Notes under the pieces: generated by a model
What the model was told of the DNA's origin: nothing
What the model saw: the letters and a program-made list of their open reading frames with translations, nothing else
The model's database searches: none
Shown here: positions 1-8,056 of the stretch, in pieces
How positions within the stretch are numbered: position 1 is the stretch's first letter
Layout: every line of letters starts with the position of its first letter
Position numbers and translations under genes: made by a program
NCBI RefSeq assembly: GCF_021026335.1
Contig: NZ_JAJNCY010000001.1
Coordinates: 248,001 to 312,000 of the forward strand
Direction of reading: 5' to 3'
DNA: 64,000 nucleotides
Origin: Rhizobium sp. C1
GTDB lineage: Bacteria > Pseudomonadota > Alphaproteobacteria > Rhizobiales > Rhizobiaceae

Positions 1-59
1 TTGAAGGCAGTCGAGAGGCCGGTATAGATCGACCGGAGCGAGGAGGCATTGATATCCAT
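1..59 (-). CDS. Mu gpT-like major head subunit, 5' end only
   Basis: Only the first 19 codons are inside the window; the protein starts M-D-I-N-A-S-S-L-R and continues past base 1. A start of this form (MDIN-A followed by Leu-Arg and a Thr-Gly-Phe/Leu-Ser pattern) is typical of Mu-like major capsid proteins. The position fits too: in Mu, gene T follows the protease/scaffold gene. The call rests mainly on synteny because so little sequence is visible. Confidence 0.6.
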   Translation of the reverse strand, partial: MDINASSLRSIYTGLSTAF

Positions 60-71
60 GGAAGGTGTCCC

Positions 72-464
72 TTACTTCGGCTGCAGCCAGACGCCGTCAG
101 CATCGACCGCGAAGATCGTGCCGCAGACGAGCTTGCCGCCCGGATTGGTGAGGCTGAAGGTGTTGTCGTCGATCGCGTAGACCGACGCGCCGATGTTTGC
201 GGCCGTAGCGCCGGCGAGAGGAATAAGGATCGGCTTCTTCGAAACACGAACCTGCATGTCACCGGCGATACCGGCCGAATTATCCACCCGGTGCTTGTTC
301 CAGCCGACACAGACGACGGCAGAACCGTTGTCCGGCTTGACGGCGACGCCGGCCGCCGTGACGGCGACGATCGTGCCGCCGTAGTAGAGCGTGGCCGCAG
401 CGGCCGGGAAGCTCAGTTCTTCGCCATTGCGCGTCCGGCGATCGACATCATTGCTGGCGGCCAT
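72..464 (-). CDS. Small capsid-associated protein (head decoration-like)
   Basis: This is a 130-residue protein between the protease/scaffold gene and the major head protein. It is rich in Ala, Gly, Val and Thr with short beta-strand-like stretches (GGTIVAVTAAGVAVK, GASVYAIDD), as in DUF2190-type or other trimeric capsid cement proteins. An AAGGGAG ribosome binding site lies six bases before the ATG, and the start is two bases from the upstream stop. A role in stabilising the capsid lattice is inferred from position and composition; I see no diagnostic motif. Confidence 0.6.
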   Translation of the reverse strand: MAASNDVDRRTRNGEELSFPAAAATLYYGGTIVAVTAAGVAVKPDNGSAVVCVGWNKHRVDNSAGIAGDMQVRVSKKPILIPLAGATAANIGASVYAIDDNTFSLTNPGGKLVCGTIFAVDADGVWLQPK

Positions 465-465
465 G

Positions 466-1035
466 TCAGACTCCCTTCTCCAGCTTGCGGTTCTTGAGGA
501 AGTCTTCCTCCGATACGCCCATCTGGGCGATGACCATGCGATCAGCCTCGGAAAGCTGTCCGTCGCGGCTGTCGTCGGAAGGGTTGCGGCCCTTGAGCGA
601 GCCGGAATGGATCGACGGGAGGAGCTTCAGCTCTTCCTCGACCTCGGTCGGGTTCTTGGCGTGGCGCGCGATGTAGTGGTCGCGCAGCGCCGGGAAGAGC
701 TTGCCGGTCTTTATCGCCTCGTCGATGACGGAGACGGCGCGATCCTGGGCGTGTGAAGCCTTCAGGGTCGCCAGCTCGCTGTTGAGCGTTGCGATCTGGC
801 TGTTCAGCGACTTGACGACTTCGTCGCCGCCGGCTGCGGTAGCCGATGCGAGCCGCGACTGCAGCGCCGTGACGACGGCCATCTCGTCGCCATCCGAAGC
901 GACCAGGCCGCCGACGCGCTTCAGCAGCGTGTCATATTTCGTGCGGGCGGAATGGGCGGAAGAAACCGCCTCGAGGACCTGTTCCTCGGTTGCGGTCTCG
1001 GGAAGGCCAAGAGCCTTCCTCAGCAGCTCCAGCAT
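466..1035 (-). CDS. Scaffold protein from internal in-frame start (gpZ-like)
   Basis: An ATG at 1035 lies in frame inside the protease gene and is preceded by AGGAG with a seven-base spacer, a better ribosome binding site than that of the full gene. Translation from here gives about 189 residues starting MLELLRKALGL, predicted to be helical and rich in Glu, Lys and Ala. In Mu the scaffold Z is made in the same way from an internal start in gene I. The internal start is visible in the sequence; its use is inferred. Confidence 0.6.
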   Translation of the reverse strand: MLELLRKALGLPETATEEQVLEAVSSAHSARTKYDTLLKRVGGLVASDGDEMAVVTALQSRLASATAAGGDEVVKSLNSQIATLNSELATLKASHAQDRAVSVIDEAIKTGKLFPALRDHYIARHAKNPTEVEEELKLLPSIHSGSLKGRNPSDDSRDGQLSEADRMVIAQMGVSEEDFLKNRKLEKGV

Positions 1036-1500
1036 GTCTGGCTCCTGTCTAGAGTTCAGTGATTTCAGAAAGGGAAGATTGGGATCGTTCGTCAGCGCCG
1101 CGCGATCGACGCTGACAATGCGGAAAGGCTTCTGCTTGGTGTGAAAAAAGACCGGCGAGATGAAGCCGTAAGATTTGCCGTCTACAAGCTCGCGACCCTC
1201 GGCAGTCCACTCAACGCGACCGTAGAGACCATCTTCACGCGCTTGCATTTCAACGATCCAGCCTCGGGCCGGTGATGGCTTGCCATTCTTTCCCAAGATG
1301 TCGATGGCGTGGTTCTCGTCGATCGGTAGCTTACGTCCCTCGCTTGCGAACTTCGCGACAAGCATGTTGAGGTCGGGCGCTTCATAGGGGCCGCGCCCAT
1401 CCACGCCAGAGAAGCTGGTGGATGGCAACAGCTGCAGCCAATCCGGAACACCGGAGGCAGCATTAAGCGCGATAACGATGGAAGCGGTCTGGTTCAGCAT
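466..1500 (-). CDS. Mu gpI-like prohead protease with scaffold domain
   Basis: The 344-residue protein has the layout of Mu protein I: an N-terminal protease part (about residues 1-150, with the DENHAIDILG, ARGWIVEM and YGFISPVFFH stretches typical of the family) and a C-terminal, charged, coiled-coil-prone scaffold part (about 156-344). The protease is expected to process the scaffold during head assembly. The gene lies between gpG and the decoration-like gene, as in Mu. An in-frame ATG with a strong ribosome binding site at codon 156 would give the scaffold alone; see the nested entry. A candidate late promoter lies directly upstream. Confidence 0.85.
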   Translation of the reverse strand: MLNQTASIVIALNAASGVPDWLQLLPSTSFSGVDGRGPYEAPDLNMLVAKFASEGRKLPIDENHAIDILGKNGKPSPARGWIVEMQAREDGLYGRVEWTAEGRELVDGKSYGFISPVFFHTKQKPFRIVSVDRAALTNDPNLPFLKSLNSRQEPDMLELLRKALGLPETATEEQVLEAVSSAHSARTKYDTLLKRVGGLVASDGDEMAVVTALQSRLASATAAGGDEVVKSLNSQIATLNSELATLKASHAQDRAVSVIDEAIKTGKLFPALRDHYIARHAKNPTEVEEELKLLPSIHSGSLKGRNPSDDSRDGQLSEADRMVIAQMGVSEEDFLKNRKLEKGV

Positions 1501-1506
1501 GAACCG

Positions 1507-1552
1507 GTTTTAGCAACCGGCCTCATGGCTGTTCATGACCGCAGGGGCGGTC
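1507..1552 (-). promoter_or_regulatory. Candidate Mor-dependent late promoter before protease gene
   Basis: On the minus strand a dyad (GACCGC-N4-GCGGTC, plus-strand 1537-1552) is followed 24 bases later by a -10-like TAAAAC (1512-1507). The same dyad, with flanks TGACCC and ATGAA, occurs before the lysin gene with its -10-like hexamer at exactly the same distance. If the hexamer is the -10, the dyad is centred near -44, about where Mor binds in Mu. In Mu the C-dependent PI promoter occupies this place. Confidence 0.55.
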
Positions 1553-1558
1553 GGGTCA

Positions 1559-2065
1559 TCAACGGGCTTTGGTGAGGCGCATGACGAAGTCCTGCACGGT
1601 GTCGGCAATCATGTCTTCGTCATCTCTCGATATACCCATGAACTTGCGGGACGGCAAGGTGACCTCGTCCGCCTGGATGAACAGGCCCCCCATCCGGAAA
1701 TAGAGGTGATCGGACTTCTTTGGCACAATCGTCACCCCGAAATGCTGCGCGGCGGCGTAAAGAACATTGGTGCCGACCCGCACCCAGCCGTTGCCGGCCT
1801 GGTCGTTGATGGAATTGCGCAGCCGGCCGCTCTCTGTGAGGATTCGCGCATTGCGTTTCCCTTCCGCATAAAGCGGGTTGAGGGGAGCCCACGCCTGCCC
1901 CTCGGGATCTTTCTGCGATACGAAACGCATATGAGTCGAGGCCACGAGGCCAGTGCCGATCGCGGCCATCATGGGCTGCGTGTTACGGAACATCATGAGT
2001 AGGCCGTTCAGCCCGCTCAAGACGCCGCTGTCCTTCAGCTCATAGGTGACGGTTATGCCAGCCAT
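1559..2065 (-). CDS. Mu gpG-like virion morphogenesis protein
   Basis: This 168-residue protein matches the phage virion morphogenesis family (Mu G, Pfam Phage_tail_S): an N-terminal helix, a middle with AWAPLNPLY and ILTESGRLRNSI, then VGTNVLYAAAQHFG and a C-terminal FMGISRDDEDMI segment. In Mu, gpG joins head and tail or assists head morphogenesis. It follows the MuF gene with about 100 non-coding bases between them, and its stop is followed by the candidate late promoter for the protease gene. Confidence 0.8.
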   Translation of the reverse strand: MAGITVTYELKDSGVLSGLNGLLMMFRNTQPMMAAIGTGLVASTHMRFVSQKDPEGQAWAPLNPLYAEGKRNARILTESGRLRNSINDQAGNGWVRVGTNVLYAAAQHFGVTIVPKKSDHLYFRMGGLFIQADEVTLPSRKFMGISRDDEDMIADTVQDFVMRLTKAR

Positions 2066-2168
2066 GCTTGTCTTTCCGGGTGGAATGCCCCATATTCAGG
2101 AAGACGCGCGAGCAGGAAGCACTCCTCATTTGGAGATTGGGACCAGGCGATTTCCGGCCCCCCGCGCG

Positions 2169-3377
2169 TCATTTCCTTTTCAGCTTCTTGGTTTTTCGCT
2201 TCTCAGCGCGGCGCAGCGAGATCAGATAGACTTCGTCATGGTCTTCCTTCGCAACAACCTTGATGGCTGCCTGATAATCCTTGCCTTCAAATTCACCCAC
2301 GAAGGACAGCCGACCGTTCGCATCCTCGACAAGCTCGCCGTTGGTCAGGAGCCATTTCGGAAGGGTGGCGTAGCCGTCGGCCGTGATTTTGTCGTGGTGG
2401 GTGTGACTGCGAATCGTCGAGGCCGATAGCCTGATCTCGGTTTTCGCCGCGACCTGCAGCTTCTCCGCGACCTCGCCACGCGCGACACCGACCGGCGTCC
2501 ATGATCCATCCGGCCACTTGCCGCGCAGCGCCGCCTTGACGAAGTTCGCGATCTGTACCTGGCTTGCCGTCACCGCCTTTGGACCTGGCGCTGTGCGTGC
2601 TAGCCAAGCCGCACCCGGATTGTACGCGAAGGACGGATCGACACCGCGCGGTTGGTCTGTTCCGACCTGGTCGAGGTCAGGGACACTGTCATAGCCGCCC
2701 TTGACCTCGATGGCGCGGAATGAAACCGGCGTCACGAAGCAGCCGCAGCCATAGCCGTTCGGCGGGAAAATCTTCCCCCATATTGGATCTTTCGCTGGCC
2801 AGGTGTTCCCATCCCACGACTTGTGTTCCAGGCGCGGATGTTTCGCCCCAGAGTGATTGTAACGCCATCCGGGATACTGTTTGAGCGTGTCGGGCGCGGT
2901 GAGCTTGGCATAGCGGCCCGCAGAATAAGCCGTGCTCAAATTGGTTTCGAAGATGAGTTTAGACCGCCATCCGCGCGTGCCGTTGTATTGCCAGCCATGG
3001 GTCTGGACGATCTTGTCGAAGTCCTTGCGGAACTCGTCGAGCGTGGTGCCTTTCTCGATGGCCTTGGCCACAGCGCCCTGGAAATCCTTGACCAGCGCTT
3101 CGGTCTGCGCGCCGGCGACCATGAACATTTTGGAATGCGCCGCGTCCCAGACATCGCGATAGGATTTTGTCGGGACCGCTGCCTTCTGGCGGAGGTAACG
3201 GGCGGCTTCTTCGAAGGGCTGATCGAAGACGCTGACAGCCGCCGCCATCAGCGACCGAAGAACGGACCTTACCTTCAAATTTGAAGCCGGTTTGAAGGCC
3301 GTGGACGCGCTCGGCGGGTTTTTCTGCGCCCACCGTCCCAGGAGCGTGCCTGCGGCCGTCCTCGTGGCGCTAGTCAT
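2169..3377 (-). CDS. MuF head morphogenesis protein with C-terminal PBECR-like nuclease domain
   Basis: The start at 3377 overlaps the portal stop by eight bases, the usual overlap in this operon; an upstream start at 3440 would overlap more. Residues about 1-270 of 402 are a Mu F-like minor head protein with the family's RAxxIFETN-type helix (here SKLIFETNLSTAYSAGRY), HPRLEHKSWDG, and the NGYGCGCFVTPVS segment. Residues about 290-402 look like a phage Barnase-EndoU-ColicinE5/D-RelE-like (PBECR) domain: LSASTIRSHTHHDKIT, a central beta sheet, and YLISLRRA, then a lysine-rich tail. Such tails in MuF proteins are thought to be toxins or nucleases injected with the DNA. Confidence 0.85.
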   Translation of the reverse strand: MTSATRTAAGTLLGRWAQKNPPSASTAFKPASNLKVRSVLRSLMAAAVSVFDQPFEEAARYLRQKAAVPTKSYRDVWDAAHSKMFMVAGAQTEALVKDFQGAVAKAIEKGTTLDEFRKDFDKIVQTHGWQYNGTRGWRSKLIFETNLSTAYSAGRYAKLTAPDTLKQYPGWRYNHSGAKHPRLEHKSWDGNTWPAKDPIWGKIFPPNGYGCGCFVTPVSFRAIEVKGGYDSVPDLDQVGTDQPRGVDPSFAYNPGAAWLARTAPGPKAVTASQVQIANFVKAALRGKWPDGSWTPVGVARGEVAEKLQVAAKTEIRLSASTIRSHTHHDKITADGYATLPKWLLTNGELVEDANGRLSFVGEFEGKDYQAAIKVVAKEDHDEVYLISLRRAEKRKTKKLKRK

Positions 3378-4974
3378 CGGTCGAACCAAGGGCGTCAACC
3401 AGTGCCGCTTGCCCCGCAAGATGGGCCAGAACCATGCCACTCGCCATGGCCTTCGCCATGGCTTCAGGATCGAGATCGAGATCCGCGAGCTGGCGGGCGG
3501 CGTCTTCCAGGCTATCGGCCTTTTCGAAGATCGCCCGCACCGTGTCGATCTGTTCGTCGAGCGCCGCAGCCGCGTCCTGTTCCAGGCGAGCCGTCAGTTC
3601 CTCGACGGGATCGGCCGGCAGCGCGAGGCGACGGCTGGAATGGGCCGAGGCGAAGAGCCGGTCCATGGCCTGCTTGGCCGGCGTCGGGTCGTTGCCTGGG
3701 TCTTGGCCTCCGACCTGGCCGCCGCGCGGCCCCATCATCTTGCCGCCGATGATTTCCTCGCCCTCCTGTGGCGCGGGGATGCCCATGCGCTGGCGAATAT
3801 GCGAGGCCGGTGCTGTCAGGCCTTGCGGCGCAAGGCGCGCGAAGGCGTCGGCAAATTCCTTCAGCGGCGGTTCGTCCGGCCGCCCCACGGAAACCGTGGG
3901 GTATTTGTCCTGCGGTCCGAAGTTGAAGGCAATCAGGTTCGGAATGAGCTGCTGATTGAGGGTGTCAGATACATCGAGAGCATCCGATCGCTCGATGTCC
4001 TGCTGAACCTGCCGGTGCTCCTGGCTGACAGCATGGCCTCCTGAGATCGCGTCCGTGGTTGTGGTCTGGCCGAGCACGGCTTTGGAAACTTGCTTGTCAA
4101 ACCAGTCGGCGCGGCGTTCGAACATGTCGGTGGACGCGCTCTTCGAACCGATCTCCTGGAACTCGATCTCCATCGACTTCGGCAGGATCGCCGCGCAATC
4201 GCCCGCGATCCGGGAGACAGCCTTCCAGAGAATGTCCTTTTGCTCTTCGGTCGCATTGTTGTCGTACTTGCCAATACGGATCGGCTGGCCGTAGTTCTGG
4301 ACGAAGATTGCCCAATCCCTGACCGTGAAATGCTTGAACATCCACGACCAGGCGACGATGCGGGCGAGGCCGGAGCGGACCGTCAGACCGGACTTGGCCT
4401 TCGAGCGGTGAACAATGAATTTGTGAGGCGCGAGCGGCACGAGCTGGCCGAGATCGCGCAGCATGACAGTCTCGCCATCCTCGCGATCGAAGTCGAAGAA
4501 GCGCTGCGAGCGCCAGTCGAGGCAACGCGGCATCCATCCCTCGGGCGTTGTCTGCCAATCGACCTCCATGACGGAGAAGCCTTTGCCGATCGCATCCAGC
4601 ATATCGTAGAGACCCGATCGAAGGACACCGCCCTTGATCCATGCCTGGATAAACTCGGCATGCTTCTTGTGCGCCGGATCGTCGGAGGCGGAGTTGACGG
4701 TGATGGGCAGCTGCGCAACCGACCGCTTGCGGGTGTTGAGAACTGCAAGATAGTGCGGATCCCGCTCTTCCATGTCCTCGGCGAGTTCATAATAGGCGAG
4801 CGGATCGCCATGAGCTGCGGCATCGAGGATCCGCGCAAGTCGGACTGGCGTCATGCCGTTGGCGGGCGACGGCGAATGAGGGTCGCGTGTTGTCCCGACC
4901 CTGCCGGCCGCGATCTTTTCAAGCAGCTCCTTCGGATTGCGGATGATGTTGAGGAAGTCGCGAAGACCAGCCAT
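3370..4974 (-). CDS. Portal protein (Mu gp29-like, DUF935)
   Basis: At 534 residues this has the length and content of DUF935 portal proteins: an N-terminal NIIRNPKEL segment, YYELAEDMEERDPHY, LNTRKRSVAQLPITV, and the central VQNYGQPIRIGKYD typical of the family. It forms the ring at the capsid vertex through which DNA is packaged. The ATG overlaps the terminase stop (TGATG), and the 3' end overlaps the MuF start. Confidence 0.92.
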   Translation of the reverse strand: MAGLRDFLNIIRNPKELLEKIAAGRVGTTRDPHSPSPANGMTPVRLARILDAAAHGDPLAYYELAEDMEERDPHYLAVLNTRKRSVAQLPITVNSASDDPAHKKHAEFIQAWIKGGVLRSGLYDMLDAIGKGFSVMEVDWQTTPEGWMPRCLDWRSQRFFDFDREDGETVMLRDLGQLVPLAPHKFIVHRSKAKSGLTVRSGLARIVAWSWMFKHFTVRDWAIFVQNYGQPIRIGKYDNNATEEQKDILWKAVSRIAGDCAAILPKSMEIEFQEIGSKSASTDMFERRADWFDKQVSKAVLGQTTTTDAISGGHAVSQEHRQVQQDIERSDALDVSDTLNQQLIPNLIAFNFGPQDKYPTVSVGRPDEPPLKEFADAFARLAPQGLTAPASHIRQRMGIPAPQEGEEIIGGKMMGPRGGQVGGQDPGNDPTPAKQAMDRLFASAHSSRRLALPADPVEELTARLEQDAAAALDEQIDTVRAIFEKADSLEDAARQLADLDLDPEAMAKAMASGMVLAHLAGQAALVDALGSTDD

Positions 4975-6332
4975 CAGTAGATTTTCCCTTTAAAGCCAAA
5001 GTTTCCGACCAACCCGGAATCTTCATCGTCCTGCGGCCGTGCCCAGGGGCTTGACGGGGCAGTGCTCGCGGGCCTGTAGGCGTATTCGGAGGCGCCATCG
5101 CTCGCGGCATGGATGCCGAGGAATGCTGCCCAGGTGCGGTCTGCATGGTCATCGTCGCGCTCGGCAACAAAGCGGGGCGCGCCTGTGGCGGACGAGACGC
5201 GCCGAAGCTTGTGCAGATCCGCGCGCAGCTTGAGGTCGCCTTCAGGAATGCGGACCTTCCGATCCTCAAACTTGTTCTTTCCTTCCGTCGCCATGACAAG
5301 CTTATTCGGGCCTGTAAAGAGAACGCCTTCTATGGCGCTGCCGTAACGGCGCTGGGCATCCTCGACAACCTTTTCGCCCATGCCGGTCTGGTCAATGCAG
5401 GCGCGGCCGACGCGGTAACGCCGCATGATCTCGTCGAATGCTTCATCCATTTCAAGGAATGTCGCGCCCTTCTGCTCGATGCGTTCGCGGCACCAAAGGA
5501 CATCGCCTACCAGCTCCCACACCCAGATGACATGCAGGTCCTTGCGGCGGCCGATATCGCGACCGACAAAGCATACACCGCCCTGATAACGCGAAGGATC
5601 CCCGGCCGCATCGTCTTCGACTGCGAAGATCAGGTCGTAAGGCAGCCAGGCGCTCGCCTCGTCGAGCCACTTCAGCTCGAATTCCTGTGACCATAGCTCA
5701 TCATCGGCGAGGCCGGCGCGCAGCTCGTCGACATTCCGGGGCAGCCCCTCCGCGACGGCCTGGTAGATATCGACGATATGGCGAGACCATGTGTCGCCCT
5801 CCGACGTCATGATCTCGTAGAACTTGTTTCCCTTGCCCTTCGGCGTCGATGTGACGCGGATTTTCCAGCCCTTTGAGATGACCGGGAAGAGTGCACCCCA
5901 GATTTCACGACTATCTTTGTGGATCGCGAATTCGTCCAGGAAGACGTTGCGAGAGAAGCCCCGCGCCGTGTCCGGGTTGGCCGGCAACGCCATGATCGAA
6001 TTGCCGTATGGAAGGATGACCTCAAGGGCCTTATGAGTGCCCGTCTCTCCCTGCCAGTCGAATTCATTCTCTTCAAAGACCATGCCATAGGCCTTGGCAT
6101 GCGGCTTGATACCCTCGTTCATCGCCTCGCGCGCCTGCCGTTCCCCGCGCGAGAGGATCACCCAGGGCGACCGCCGCTGTTGGACGGCTGCTGTGAAACC
6201 ATCATCGACGACCTCAAGCGATGTCGTGAATGTTTTGCCGGTCTGACGAGCAAACATGCCAGCCTTGAAGCGCGACTTGTCGAGGAACCAGCGGCGCTGG
6301 TAGCCGTAGAGCGGAACTGCCGGTTCAGCCAT
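4974..6332 (-). CDS. Terminase large subunit (Mu gp28-like)
   Basis: The ATG at 6332 is chosen because it overlaps the small-subunit stop by eight bases and gives the MAEPAVPLYGYQRRW start; the longer frame upstream is out-of-frame reading of the small subunit. The 452-residue protein has an ATPase half with Walker A ARQTGKT (28-34) and Walker B FLDE (131-134), and a nuclease half with the RNase H-like strand FVGRDIGRRKD, a second acidic position at CIDQTGMG and a late DDHADRTWA. It drives headful packaging of phage DNA with adjoining host DNA. Confidence 0.92.
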   Translation of the reverse strand: MAEPAVPLYGYQRRWFLDKSRFKAGMFARQTGKTFTTSLEVVDDGFTAAVQQRRSPWVILSRGERQAREAMNEGIKPHAKAYGMVFEENEFDWQGETGTHKALEVILPYGNSIMALPANPDTARGFSRNVFLDEFAIHKDSREIWGALFPVISKGWKIRVTSTPKGKGNKFYEIMTSEGDTWSRHIVDIYQAVAEGLPRNVDELRAGLADDELWSQEFELKWLDEASAWLPYDLIFAVEDDAAGDPSRYQGGVCFVGRDIGRRKDLHVIWVWELVGDVLWCRERIEQKGATFLEMDEAFDEIMRRYRVGRACIDQTGMGEKVVEDAQRRYGSAIEGVLFTGPNKLVMATEGKNKFEDRKVRIPEGDLKLRADLHKLRRVSSATGAPRFVAERDDDHADRTWAAFLGIHAASDGASEYAYRPASTAPSSPWARPQDDEDSGLVGNFGFKGKIY

Positions 6333-6894
6333 TGTCGAAGATCCCGTAAATCTCTTCGCGAATCTTGCGCAGGACTTCCTTGCCGTCCGGTTTCGTTCCC
6401 TCAACCGCGCCCTCAACCTGCGACACGGCCTTCTCCAGCTTCGCCTTCGCCAGCGCCTCGGCCTTCTCGCGCAGTTCAGCCGAGTGGCGCTGCGCCATGA
6501 CGGTGTCCTTATAAGCGCGCGCCAGCTCCATGGCATTCTTCGAATCGAGGCCATCGCCGTCGAGCAGCTCGTCGAGCAGCGTCTTCAGGAACTCGCCCAG
6601 GACGATATCGGCCTTGCCGATCTCCTCCGGCGTCAAGCGCTCGGCGATGCCGGCATAGATATGGCGACGTTCTTCAAGCTGCAGCGTCCGCTTCGCCAGA
6701 CGCATGGCCTTTCGGTTGAAGGCCGAGCGCGAAATCGTCTCGATGCCCTTGGCTTCGAGGCGATCGTTGAACTCGAAATGTATGTCCGCCTGCGTCCGCT
6801 CACGCTTGTTCAGCTCGCCGATCGCCCAGATGAGATCGTCGCGGGCTTCTTCCGGCAAGAGGTCAAGGCTTGAGAGACGTCCGCGGCCAGCCAT
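6325..6894 (-). CDS. Terminase small subunit (Mu gp27-like, DUF3486)
   Basis: The 189-residue protein begins MAGRGRLSSLDLLPEEAR, the typical DUF3486 start, preceded by AGGTGA at suitable spacing; an earlier in-frame start would overlap the previous gene. It is almost all helical with a helix-turn-helix-like segment near residues 45-65. DUF3486 proteins recognise the packaging start and pair with the gp28 ATPase encoded next. Confidence 0.85.
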   Translation of the reverse strand: MAGRGRLSSLDLLPEEARDDLIWAIGELNKRERTQADIHFEFNDRLEAKGIETISRSAFNRKAMRLAKRTLQLEERRHIYAGIAERLTPEEIGKADIVLGEFLKTLLDELLDGDGLDSKNAMELARAYKDTVMAQRHSAELREKAEALAKAKLEKAVSQVEGAVEGTKPDGKEVLRKIREEIYGIFDNG

Positions 6895-6898
6895 TCGA

Positions 6899-7198
6899 TC
6901 ACCTATCCAAGGAGGGCTGATTAACCCCGTCAAGGAAAACGCGGCGCTTGACGTGATCGAGGCCGGGCTGTCTCAGGGTGGCGATCAGGACGGTGCCTGC
7001 CTCGGTAATGGAAACGGCACCAAGTTCGGCCAGCTTCCGCATCTGGGTGCGTACCCATTCGCGCGACTTGTTATAGCCGAAAGTTTCCAGAACCTTCGTC
7101 AAAATGGTCTCGTTGAGGCTGGCATTGGGCTGAGCTGCCAGTTCCTTCAGGATAACCAAGCGCGCATCTTCAGCCAGGTAGTTCTCAAAATCGCTCAT
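6899..7198 (-). CDS. Mu gp26-like winged-helix phage protein
   Basis: This 99-residue protein matches the VpaChn25_0724 family of Mu-like phages: LAEDARLVILKELA, SLNETILTKVLETFG, then RTQMRKLAELGAV, a winged-helix layout. It sits between the DUF2730 gene and the small terminase, as in Mu. Its role in virion assembly or packaging is not known. Start and stop overlap or nearly abut the neighbours. Confidence 0.75.
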   Translation of the reverse strand: MSDFENYLAEDARLVILKELAAQPNASLNETILTKVLETFGYNKSREWVRTQMRKLAELGAVSITEAGTVLIATLRQPGLDHVKRRVFLDGVNQPSLDR

Positions 7199-7551
7199 CG
7201 GTCGCCTCGTTCGCCTCCGTTCTTCAGCAGGAATTCTTCCACGCGAACCACCGTTCGCGACACCGCTGCCATCTTCTCTTCGAAGCGACCAAAGCTCCCT
7301 TTCATATCCGCGAGCGCCAGCTTCAACTCCACCAGTGCCTCCGCGTCAGGCATATGCTTCATATCGGCCTCGATCTTGCCGAGGCGCTTGTCGGTCGCTG
7401 TGGCAAGTTCGGTGACCTTAGTCGTCAGGTCTTTGAGCTCTCTGGAATTGTCGGCCGCGCGCTTGGTTAGCCAGGCATAGATCGCGGTCAGAACCGCAAT
7501 GCAGGTGGAAATCACGCCCAGCCAGTCCTTCATGAGGGAGAGGTCAATCAT
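7195..7551 (-). CDS. DUF2730 membrane/coiled-coil protein (Mu gp25-like)
   Basis: The start at 7551 shares ATGA with the previous stop, giving 118 residues. One N-terminal membrane helix (about residues 8-28, WLGVISTCIAVLTAIYAWL) is followed by a long coiled coil. This is the DUF2730 layout found at the same place in Mu-like phages. Function is unknown; the topology suggests an inner-membrane protein. Confidence 0.75.
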   Translation of the reverse strand: MIDLSLMKDWLGVISTCIAVLTAIYAWLTKRAADNSRELKDLTTKVTELATATDKRLGKIEADMKHMPDAEALVELKLALADMKGSFGRFEEKMAAVSRTVVRVEEFLLKNGGERGDR

Positions 7552-7769
7552 TTGTGGTACTTCTCCGCCTCGATCAGGCTCTGGCATTCGATGCAGCGAC
7601 GCGCGGCCGGCATGGCGGCGCGGCGCTTCGGTTCGATCTCACGGCCGCATTCAATGCACTCGGCCGTTCCGGAGGTAGCAAGGGCAGCGCGCGCCTCGGC
7701 GATCGTGCGGGCGTTCTCAGCCTCGACATAGTGCGCAGCGCGCTCGATCTCGTCGCAACGCTCGTTCAT
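7548..7769 (-). CDS. TraR/DksA-type zinc finger protein
   Basis: A 73-residue protein with the four-cysteine finger CIECGREI ... RRCIECQ (two CxxC pairs) and a preceding helix, as in short TraR-like members of the DksA family. TraR binds RNA polymerase in the secondary channel and alters promoter response without ppGpp. Mu-like phages commonly carry one in the late operon just after the lysis genes. Overlaps both neighbours by four bases. Confidence 0.85.
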   Translation of the reverse strand: MNERCDEIERAAHYVEAENARTIAEARAALATSGTAECIECGREIEPKRRAAMPAARRCIECQSLIEAEKYHK

Positions 7770-8056
7770 TTCGCGGCTCCGGTGATCGCGCGAAGAGCAG
7801 CATGCTTCTGGACTATGCAGGCCTTCAGACCGGAGCGGTCTTCGTTCCAGAAATCAGTCGTTTCCTGCTGACTCAACAGGGCGATGTCGCGCGGCGGATT
7901 GCTCAGCTGCGGGTCGGGTGCTGCTGCTGCCGGTGGCAGATCGGGACTGACAAAGACCGTGCGCACGGTAATATCCGGCTTCGGCTGTTCAGCGGATGAG
8001 CAGGCGGATATGAGCAGCGTCGATGCCGCAAGAACCGCCATTCGGTAGGCTTTCAT
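7766..8056 (-). CDS. Rz1-like outer-membrane spanin lipoprotein
   Basis: The 96-residue protein has a signal peptide ending in a lipobox (LISAC, Cys at about residue 19) and a proline-rich mature part (DLPPAAAAPDPQLSNPP). Its first 68 bases overlap the upstream gene in another frame. A lipoprotein start nested at the end of an Rz-like gene is the classical spanin arrangement, so an o-spanin role in outer-membrane disruption is inferred. Confidence 0.7.
   Translation of the reverse strand: MKAYRMAVLAASTLLISACSSAEQPKPDITVRTVFVSPDLPPAAAAPDPQLSNPPRDIALLSQQETTDFWNEDRSGLKACIVQKHAALRAITGAAK

Noticed and set aside
3378-3440. Longer MuF start at 3440
   Set aside because: It would overlap the portal gene by 71 bases, while 3377 gives the eight-base overlap seen elsewhere in the operon.
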